NCBI GenBank assembly: GCA_905203795.1
Contig: CAJKXG010000108.1
Location: forward strand, 1-5,018
Length of the DNA stretch: 5,018 nucleotides
Source: an uncultured Oscillospiraceae bacterium
Lineage (GTDB): Bacteria; Bacillota; Clostridia; Oscillospirales; Acutalibacteraceae
Direction: 5' to 3'
Shown here: one piece after another, positions 1 to 5,018 of the stretch
Position numbering within the stretch: the first letter of the stretch is position 1
How the letters are laid out: every line of letters starts with the position of its first letter
Notes under the pieces: generated by a model
Databases searched by the model: none
Told to the model about the DNA's origin: nothing
Seen by the model: the letters and a program-made list of their open reading frames with translations, nothing else
Position numbers and translations under genes: made by a program

Positions 1-1280
<1,280 letters not shown>

Positions 1281-1300
1281 CGGACACAACCCGCAGGCAA

Positions 1301-1326
1301 GCATGAATTTTCATGCTGCGGCATGA
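1301..1326 (+). promoter_or_regulatory. Overlapping, mutually exclusive small hairpins after dnaK
   Basis: Just after the dnaK stop, GCATGAA (1301-1307) can pair with TTCATGC (1310-1316). TCATGC (1311-1316) can alternatively pair with GCATGA (1321-1326) across a TGCG loop. The second form gives a C(UGCG)G loop, a member of the very stable UNCG tetraloop class. Because the middle strand is shared, only one hairpin can exist at a time. There is no U tract, so neither is a terminator. Function is inferred only: possible 3'-end protection or processing of dnaK mRNA. Confidence 0.45.
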
Positions 1327-1341
1327 GTTTGATACGCGGCT

Positions 1342-1369
1342 GAAAGGGGCGATCCACATCGCCCCTTTC
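1342..1369 (+). promoter_or_regulatory. Perfect 12-bp stem-loop in the dnaK-dnaJ spacer (no U tract)
   Basis: GAAAGGGGCGAT (1342-1353), a CCAC loop (1354-1357) and ATCGCCCCTTTC (1358-1369) form a fully complementary 12-bp stem with a 4-nt loop. The following bases (GGTCGGTCAC) hold no U run, so this is not a standard intrinsic terminator. Its position 37 nt before the dnaJ start suggests an mRNA-processing or stability element, or a partial attenuator that sets dnaJ below dnaK. The structure is plain in the sequence; the role is inference. Confidence 0.65.
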
Positions 1370-1406
1370 GGTCGGTCACAGTTAGAGCGAAAGGCATGGT
1401 CACATA

Positions 1407-2558
1407 ATGGCTGACAAACGCGATTATTACGAAGTGCTCGGCGTGTCGCGCGGCGCGTCGGAGGACGAGATCAAAAAGGCTTACCGCAAGGTGGCGAAAG
1501 AGAATCACCCCGATCTGCACCCGGGCGACAAGGACGCGGAAGCGCGTTTCAAGGAAGCGAACGAAGCATATGAAGTGCTGTCCGACCAGGAAAAACGCGC
1601 CCGTTATGACCAGTACGGTCACGCAGGCGTGGATCCGAATTTCGGCGCGGGCGGCGGTTACGGCGGCTACGGCGGCGTGGATGTCGATTTCGGCGATCTG
1701 GGCGACCTGTTCTCCTCCTTTTTCGGCGGCGGCGGACGGCGCGCCAACCCGAATGCCCCCCGTCGCGGCAGCGACATCGGCGCGTCGGTGACCATTTCGT
1801 TCGAGGAGTCCGCAAAGGGCTGTAAAAAGCAGATCAATGTCCCCGTCGTGGAAGCGTGCAGCGACTGTCACGGAAGCGGCGCGGAGAAGGGCACATCGCC
1901 CAAGGTGTGTCCGCAGTGCGGCGGCAGCGGTCAGGAGCGTCGTCAGCAGCAAACGCCGTTCGGCGTGATGCAGACGCAGACCACCTGTTCGCGGTGCCGC
2001 GGCACCGGCCGCATCATCGAAAAGCCCTGCACCACCTGCCACGGCAGCGGTCAAGTGCGCAAAACGGCGGCGGTGGGCATCAACATCCCCGCCGGCATCG
2101 CCGAGGGGCAGGTGCTGAACATCCGCGGCAAGGGCAACGCCGGCATGAACGGCGGGCCAAACGGCGACTTGCAGGTGGAAATCTCGGTGCGTCCGCATCC
2201 GCTGTTTGAGCGGCGCGGCGACGACATTTGGTGTGAACTGCCGCTTTCCTTTGCGCAGATGGCGCTCGGTGCGGAGGTGTCCATCCCCACGCTGGACGGC
2301 AATGTGACACAGACGATCAAAGAGGGCACGCAGCCGGGCGAGGTCATTCGTCTGCGCGGCAAGGGCTTCCCGCATCTGCGCGGCGCGCGCGGCTACGGCG
2401 ACCTGTTGGTGCAACTGGCAGTGGAAGTGCCGCGCAACCTGACGGCGGAGCAGAAAAAGGAACTGCGCGAATTTGAAGAGGCGATGGGCGACAAGAATTA
2501 TCAAAAGCGCCTATCCTTCCGCGACAAACTGAAAAAGGCATTCAACGCCGACAAATAA
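1407..2558 (+). CDS. dnaJ: Chaperone protein DnaJ (type I Hsp40)
   Basis: Cochaperone that delivers unfolded clients to DnaK and stimulates its ATPase. The 383-residue protein is full length for type I DnaJ. Order of parts: J domain (1-70) with the essential HPD tripeptide at 34-36; Gly/Phe-rich linker (about 74-110: [22 protein letters not shown]); C-terminal domain I interrupted by the zinc-binding region with four CXXCXGXG repeats at 151-158 (CSDCHGSG), 168-175 (CPQCGGSG), 194-201 (CSRCRGTG) and 208-215 (CTTCHGSG); C-terminal domain II ([30 protein letters not shown]); and a charged dimerisation tail. All eight zinc-ligand cysteines are present. The start is set by the conserved [12 protein letters not shown] beginning. 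The best ribosome binding match, AAAGG at 1390-1394, lies a rather long 12 nt upstream. A three-codon ORF (ATG GTC ACA TAA, 1396-1407) ends on the start codon as TAATG. Part of the dnaK operon. Confidence 0.98.
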   Translation: MADKRDYYEVLGVSRGASEDEIKKAYRKVAKENHPDLHPGDKDAEARFKEANEAYEVLSDQEKRARYDQYGHAGVDPNFGAGGGYGGYGGVDVDFGDLGDLFSSFFGGGGRRANPNAPRRGSDIGASVTISFEESAKGCKKQINVPVVEACSDCHGSGAEKGTSPKVCPQCGGSGQERRQQQTPFGVMQTQTTCSRCRGTGRIIEKPCTTCHGSGQVRKTAAVGINIPAGIAEGQVLNIRGKGNAGMNGGPNGDLQVEISVRPHPLFERRGDDIWCELPLSFAQMALGAEVSIPTLDGNVTQTIKEGTQPGEVIRLRGKGFPHLRGARGYGDLLVQLAVEVPRNLTAEQKKELREFEEAMGDKNYQKRLSFRDKLKKAFNADK

Positions 2559-2605
2559 GTCTGCTGCATGGACAGAAGGCGGACAAAAATATACCCCCTT
2601 ATGAT

Positions 2606-2644
2606 AAAACAACGGCGAGGACAACTCCTTGCCGTTGTTTTTAT
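2606..2644 (+). terminator. Intrinsic terminator of dnaJ, probably bidirectional
   Basis: AAAACAACGGCGAGGA (2606-2621), loop CAAC (2622-2625), and TCCTTGCCGTTGTTTT (2626-2641) form a 16-bp stem with one G-U pair, running into TTTTTAT on the plus strand. On the minus strand the same stem ends in a TTTTAT run. It lies 47 nt after the dnaJ stop and 22 nt beyond the end of the convergent minus-strand gene, so it probably stops transcription from both sides. Confidence 0.9.
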
Positions 2645-2665
2645 ATATAATTATACTGTTTGTTA

Positions 2666-3175
2666 TCATTTCAACAGTGCCGCCCGCTCCTTGTAATCGG
2701 GCAGCACCCGCGCCACCTCCGCGTAAAAAGCGGGGCTGTGGTCGTGATGACGAATGTGCGCCAGTTCATGTACCACCACGTACCGAATTGCGGCTTCGGG
2801 GTAGCGCATCAGCAAGCAGGAAAACCGCAGCCGATTGTCGCCGGTGCAGCTTCCGAACCGCGTGCGCGCCTTGCCGAAACTAACTTCGGCGGGCGCCACA
2901 CCCATGATGGCGGCGTAATATGCGATCAACGGCGGCAGCTCGGTCCGCGCCCGCGCCATCAGCGCCGCCAGTTCCGTCTCATCAGGCGGCGGATACGCCG
3001 CGGCGCGTGCCCGCTGTACCGCCAGCTTTTTCTCGATCCATGCCGCGTGCTGCTCCACCATGGCGGAGATGTCCGCCCGCGGCATCCGCTGCGGAGCACG
3101 GACGATCACCGCCCCCTCCCGCGTCACCTCGATCGCCGCAGTTTTTCGCCGCGACCGCACCACCTGATAGTTCAT
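2666..3175 (-). CDS. YgjP-like (DUF45/M48-related) zinc metallopeptidase-domain protein
   Basis: Protein of 169 residues, about the size of E. coli YgjP. The family is predicted to be a soluble zinc-dependent metallopeptidase fold related to SprT/WSS1-like proteins; its substrate is not established. Key signature: HELAH at 136-140, followed by H146 in an HSPAFY context (HExxH-x5-H), giving three histidine metal ligands and the catalytic Glu137. The family's RWGSC element appears as RFGSC at 106-110, then NRLRFSCLLMRYP. The N-terminal part (VTREGAVIVRAPQRMP, WIEKKL) matches the usual beta strand plus helix lead-in. No signal peptide or membrane segment is seen, so it should be cytosolic. The start at 3175 is favoured because GGAGG (3188-3184) sits 8 nt upstream. 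A second ATG at 3179 is out of frame and too close to that site. The gene converges on dnaJ and diverges from the B12 leader, and looks monocistronic. Family assignment is firm; activity is inferred. Confidence 0.9.
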   Translation of the reverse strand: MNYQVVRSRRKTAAIEVTREGAVIVRAPQRMPRADISAMVEQHAAWIEKKLAVQRARAAAYPPPDETELAALMARARTELPPLIAYYAAIMGVAPAEVSFGKARTRFGSCTGDNRLRFSCLLMRYPEAAIRYVVVHELAHIRHHDHSPAFYAEVARVLPDYKERAALLK

Positions 3176-3183
3176 ACATCGCG

Positions 3184-3188
3184 CCTCC
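3184..3188 (-). promoter_or_regulatory. Ribosome binding site GGAGG of the YgjP-like gene
   Basis: GGAGG on the minus strand, 8 nt before the ATG at 3175. This spacing chooses that start over the out-of-frame ATG at 3179, which would be only 4 nt away. Confidence 0.85.
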
Positions 3189-3201
3189 GTTTCATGACTT
3201 C

Positions 3202-3210
3202 ATTATACCA
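3202..3210 (-). promoter_or_regulatory. Extended -10 promoter of the YgjP-like gene
   Basis: On the minus strand, TGG followed by TATAAT (3207-3202) is a perfect extended -10 element (TGnTATAAT), 26 nt upstream of the start codon. There is no good -35 at 16-18 nt; the closest hexamer is AAGCAC. Extended -10 promoters often tolerate this. A short leader with no visible operator is implied. Confidence 0.7.
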
Positions 3211-3228
3211 TAAAAACGGCGTTTGTGC

Positions 3229-3257
3229 TTGCAAATTCGTCAGTATTGTGCTACAAT
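3229..3257 (+). promoter_or_regulatory. Sigma-A-type promoter of the B12 riboswitch operon
   Basis: TTGCAA (3229-3234) and TACAAT (3252-3257) are separated by exactly 17 nt, and TGC directly before the -10 adds an extended -10 element. Matches to consensus are 4/6 and 5/6. Transcription should start near 3264, about 27 nt before the P1 helix of the riboswitch. The promoter is divergent from, and close to, the promoter of the YgjP-like gene. Confidence 0.75.
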
Positions 3258-3290
3258 GTAGGCACAGTACAACCAAATATCATCCATCAA

Positions 3291-3457
3291 CCGACGGTTC
3301 TGCTGAGAAGCGGATGAAAAGGGAAGCCGGTGCAAGGCCGGCGCAACCGCCATTACTGTATGGGAGGATACCCGCGCCATCATGCCATTGGGGGCAACCC
3401 TGAGAAGGCGGCGCGGATGGGGATGCCCGCCTCCCGAGCCAGGAGACCTGCCGTCGG
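3291..3457 (+). promoter_or_regulatory. Cobalamin (B12) riboswitch aptamer
   Basis: Leader RNA that binds a cobalamin and normally switches the downstream genes off when B12 is plentiful. Conserved blocks seen in order: GATGAAAAGGGAAGCCGGTG (3313-3332), CCGGCGCAACCGCC with TACTGTATG (3338-3362), GAGAAGG (3402-3408), and the B12 box AGCCAGGAGACCTGCC (3437-3452). The ends are set by a perfect 7-bp closing helix P1: CCGACGG (3291-3297) with CCGTCGG (3451-3457). The long stretch between ACTGT and the B12 box fits the class with large peripheral domains (Cbl-I type). One oddity is CGCCATTACTGT where CGCCACTGT-like sequence is usual. Identification is firm; the preferred cobalamin form cannot be read from the sequence. 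Confidence 0.95.
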
Positions 3458-3520
3458 AGGGAGCTGTTCGGCATCCTTGGGCAATCGGGAGGACGCCATC
3501 GGCATGGGGCTGAAACGCTG

Positions 3521-3546
3521 CACGCGAGCACGCTCGTGTGATTTTT
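3521..3546 (+). terminator. First terminator-like hairpin of the riboswitch expression platform (T1)
   Basis: CACGCGAG (3521-3528), loop CACG, CTCGTGTG (3533-3540) form an 8-bp stem with one G-U pair, followed by ATTTTT. It is a compact intrinsic terminator candidate 63 nt after the aptamer and directly before a second one. Confidence 0.7.
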
Positions 3547-3547
3547 C

Positions 3548-3588
3548 GTGCGCCTGTCGGTTCAAACTCCGATGGACGCGCTTTTTTT
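3548..3588 (+). terminator. Second riboswitch-controlled intrinsic terminator (T2)
   Basis: 5' arm 3548-3560 (GTGCGCCTGTCGG), 8-nt loop TTCAAACT, and 3' arm 3569-3581 (CCGATGGACGCGC) form 12 pairs (three G-U) around one C-A mismatch. Seven consecutive U follow at 3582-3588. It lies 41 nt before the first gene of the operon. Its 3' arm segment 3569-3575 can instead pair with the P1 3' strand of the riboswitch (3451-3457). This gives a plausible antiterminator when no ligand holds P1 closed. Confidence 0.85.
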
Positions 3589-3614
3589 GCGCTTTGGGCG
3601 ACTGCAAATTGCAA

Positions 3615-3624
3615 AAAGGAAGGA
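3615..3624 (+). promoter_or_regulatory. Ribosome binding site deciding the DUF4430 gene start
   Basis: The purine run AAAGGAAGGA (3615-3624) ends 5 nt before the ATG at 3630. That ATG is immediately followed by a classical signal peptide. The reading frame is open much further upstream (an ATG at 3330), but that would run through the aptamer and both terminators and is not used. Confidence 0.85.
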
Positions 3625-3629
3625 TTCTC

Positions 3630-4526
3630 ATGGCAAAAACAAGCAAAAAACTCCTGTGGCTGCTGGCAATCGTATGCCTGCTGCTGACGGTCGTCCCCAC
3701 GGTCAGCGCGGCAGACGAAACGATGCAGATTTCGCTGCGCGTGGAAGGCGTAAACGCCTGCCTGTACAGTGACACGCTGACGCTGCCTGCGGACGCGACG
3801 GCGGCAGACGCGCTGACAGCGGCGAAAGGGCTGACCGTCGTCGGGCTGGACGAGGGCTACATCACTGCGATCAACGGCGAAAGCGCCGGACAATTCGGCG
3901 GCTGGGACGGCTGGATGTATCTGGTCAACGGCAAAGCGCCGTCGGTCGGTATGCCGGATCAAACGCTGGCGAACGGCGACGTCGTGGTCGTGTACTACGG
4001 CGATTTTCCCTGCCAGGTGCCGGTGATGGACACCGCCCGCCTGAACAGCGACGGCGTGCTGGCGTTCACGTCCGCCGACACGGTGTATGATGAAAACTTC
4101 AACGCCAGCACCGTGATCAACCCCGTCGTGGACGCCACCGTGACGATTGGCGACAAGACCTACACCACCGACGACAAGGGCGAAGTGGCGATCGACCTCG
4201 CAAACGGCACCTATGCGGTGCAGATTGCGAAGAAATCGGCAAGCGGCGCACCGGCGGTACTGCGTTTCGCCGCAGACACCAACGTGACCGTTGCGCGTGC
4301 GACGCAGGCGGCGGAAACTACTACGACTGACAATCGTTTCCCCACCGAAACGACCGCTGCCGCTGAAACGACTGCCGCTGTCGAAACCACCTCCGCAGAA
4401 GCCGCAGATACGACTGCCACCACCGCCGTGCCCGAAGCCGGCGAAACAGCACGTCCGATCGCGGCAGTGCTGCTGCTCGGCGCGGCGGGCGTAGTGTTGC
4501 TCGCCACAACCAAACGCAAGGCCTAA
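3630..4526 (+). CDS. Secreted, C-terminally anchored DUF4430 (transcobalamin C-terminal-like) protein, putative B12 capture
   Basis: Exported protein of 298 residues. A signal peptide (MAKTSKKLLWLLAIVCLLLT then VVPTVSA, cleavage near residue 27) has no lipobox cysteine at the cleavage site. Residues about 32-126 fit DUF4430, the fold of the beta domain of transcobalamin and intrinsic factor; the tell-tale stretch is GGWDGWMYLVNGKAPSVG (90-107) followed by LANGDVVVVYYGDF (113-126). Residues about 130-225 look like a second beta-rich domain (NPVVDATVTIGDKTYTTDDK, then GTYAVQIAKK), resembling carboxypeptidase-regulatory or prealbumin-like modules. A Thr/Ala/Glu-rich linker follows (about 226-266), then VPEAGE (267-272), a hydrophobic segment (about 276-292) and a KRKA tail. 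This is the layout of a sortase substrate with a degenerate LPxTG motif, or of a simple C-terminal membrane anchor. Its B12 riboswitch implies production when B12 is scarce, hence a role in corrinoid binding at the surface. The domain call is good; the B12-binding role is inferred from family and regulation. Confidence 0.85.
   Translation: MAKTSKKLLWLLAIVCLLLTVVPTVSAADETMQISLRVEGVNACLYSDTLTLPADATAADALTAAKGLTVVGLDEGYITAINGESAGQFGGWDGWMYLVNGKAPSVGMPDQTLANGDVVVVYYGDFPCQVPVMDTARLNSDGVLAFTSADTVYDENFNASTVINPVVDATVTIGDKTYTTDDKGEVAIDLANGTYAVQIAKKSASGAPAVLRFAADTNVTVARATQAAETTTTDNRFPTETTAAAETTAAVETTSAEAADTTATTAVPEAGETARPIAAVLLLGAAGVVLLATTKRKA
4347..4400 (+). repeat. Three tandem 18-nt units coding the ETTAAx linker repeats
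   Basis: Units at 4347-4364, 4365-4382 and 4383-4400 each begin GAAAC(G/C)AC and encode ETTAAA, ETTAAV and ETTSAE (residues 240-257 of the DUF4430 protein). The first two differ at only a few bases. They form part of the low-complexity spacer that holds the domains away from the membrane or wall anchor. Repeat number could vary between strains. Confidence 0.65.
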
Positions 4527-4530
4527 ACCA

Positions 4531-5018
4531 ATGAACCGACGACTATGCGGATGGGCGTTCGCCTGTGTGCTGTGGTTGTGTCTCCTCACCGTCACCGCCA
4601 CAGCAGCATCTGCGGATTACACCCGTCTGATCGACGAAACCGTCGCGTGGCGGACGGGCGACCGTTCGGACATATTGGAAGGAGAGGCGACGGAATCGCT
4701 GGACTGGTACGCGATGGCGCTGGGGCGGTACGACCGCGCCAAAACTGCCGCGTACGCCGCCGCACTGCCCGCCCGCGTGACCGCGTTGTATGCGGCGGAC
4801 AACGTGGGGCGCATCACCGACTGGCAACGGCTGGCGCTGACGGTGGCGGCGACGGGCGGCGATCCCACCGCTATCGGCGGACACAATCTGCTGGCGGACG
4901 CCACATATGCGCGCGACCTGCCAACGCTGGGGCGGCAGGGAATCAACGGGTACATTTTCGCGTCGCTGGCGCTGGACAGCGTGGACGCGACTGTGCCGAC
5001 AGGTGCGGCGACCACGCG
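4531..5018 (+). CDS. Secreted protein resembling DUF4430-associated alpha/alpha-toroid (prenyltransferase/transcobalamin barrel-like) proteins, 3' truncated
   Basis: Open to the window end (162 codons plus 2 nt). The start ATG lies 4 nt after the preceding stop, with AAGG (4518-4521) 9 nt upstream inside the previous gene. This implies translational coupling and the same B12-controlled mRNA. Residues 1-28 form a signal peptide (MNRRLCGWAFACVLWLCLLT, then an ASA cleavage site). The mature part is mostly helical with features I associate with the alpha/alpha-toroid proteins that accompany DUF4430 domains in Clostridia: ESLDWYAMALGRY (55-67), ITDWQRLALTVAATGGDPTA (95-114), GGHNLL (116-121), then RQGINGYIFASLALDS (135-150). 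The same general fold forms the N-terminal barrel of transcobalamin. I infer that it partners the upstream DUF4430 protein in corrinoid capture, or continues into a DUF4430 domain of its own beyond the edge. The ORF is sure; the fold call is moderate and the function is inference. Confidence 0.75.
   Translation, partial: MNRRLCGWAFACVLWLCLLTVTATAASADYTRLIDETVAWRTGDRSDILEGEATESLDWYAMALGRYDRAKTAAYAAALPARVTALYAADNVGRITDWQRLALTVAATGGDPTAIGGHNLLADATYARDLPTLGRQGINGYIFASLALDSVDATVPTGAATT

Noticed and set aside
1311..2504. Long minus-strand open frame (397 codons) opposite dnaJ
   Set aside because: It lies almost wholly antisense to an unmistakable dnaJ. Its protein is His/Ala/Arg-rich with no recognisable motif, typical of the shadow frame of GC-rich coding DNA.
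2660..3403. 247-codon plus-strand open frame opposite the YgjP-like gene
   Set aside because: It is antisense to the HELAH metallopeptidase gene and runs into the riboswitch. The product lacks domain-like sequence.
3330..3629. Upstream ATG extension of the DUF4430 gene
   Set aside because: It would translate through the B12 aptamer and both terminators. The ATG at 3630 has a good ribosome binding site and begins a perfect signal peptide.
4334..4353. Hairpin TCGTTTC-CCCACC-GAAACGA within the DUF4430 linker coding region
   Set aside because: A 7-bp pairing within repetitive Thr/Glu codons is easily produced by codon use; there is no U tract and no regulatory position.
3240..4601. 453-codon minus-strand open frame across the riboswitch and DUF4430 gene
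   Set aside because: It covers a structured RNA leader and the antisense of a clear signal-peptide protein. Composition is low-complexity Arg/His/Gly, with no start signal; it is a shadow.
4543..5015. Overlapping minus-strand open frames at the right end
   Set aside because: The plus strand carries a coupled ORF starting at 4531 with a signal peptide and family-like motifs. The minus frames show none.

Overview
The window reads as chromosomal DNA of a GC-rich low-G+C-phylum relative: a Firmicutes/Clostridia bacterium, probably of the Oscillospiraceae/Ruminococcaceae type. This is inferred from GGAGG-type ribosome binding sites, strong intrinsic terminators, a cobalamin riboswitch feeding secreted DUF4430-type proteins, and a sortase-like C-terminal anchor. 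No taxonomic marker is present, so the assignment is tentative. Coding DNA is GC-rich and the intergenic spacers are clearly more AT-rich.

Left part (1-2650): the 3' two thirds of dnaK, a 126-nt spacer with several stem-loops, then a complete dnaJ. Together these are the Hsp70/Hsp40 chaperone pair of a heat-shock operon whose upstream members lie outside the window. A strong, apparently bidirectional terminator ends dnaJ.

Middle (2666-3175, minus strand): a YgjP/DUF45-type metallopeptidase-like protein converging on dnaJ. It has its own ribosome binding site and an extended -10 promoter.

Right part (3229-5018): a transcription unit diverging from the YgjP-like gene. A recognisable sigma-A-type promoter leads into a 366-nt leader holding a cobalamin (B12) riboswitch with a closing P1 helix at 3291-3457. 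Two stem-loop/U-tract terminators follow in series. The leader controls (i) a secreted, probably wall- or membrane-anchored protein with a DUF4430 (transcobalamin C-terminal-like) domain, and 4 nt later (ii) a second secreted protein, cut off by the window end, that resembles the alpha/alpha-toroid proteins found with DUF4430 proteins.

Vertebrate transcobalamin/intrinsic factor combines an alpha6/alpha6 barrel with a DUF4430-like beta domain and holds B12 between them. A B12-riboswitch operon encoding the two halves as separate exported proteins therefore suggests a two-component, surface-displayed corrinoid-capture system. That is the most interesting content of the window. The riboswitch leader also has a readable termination/antitermination logic: the 3' strand of P1 can pair with the 3' strand of the second terminator.
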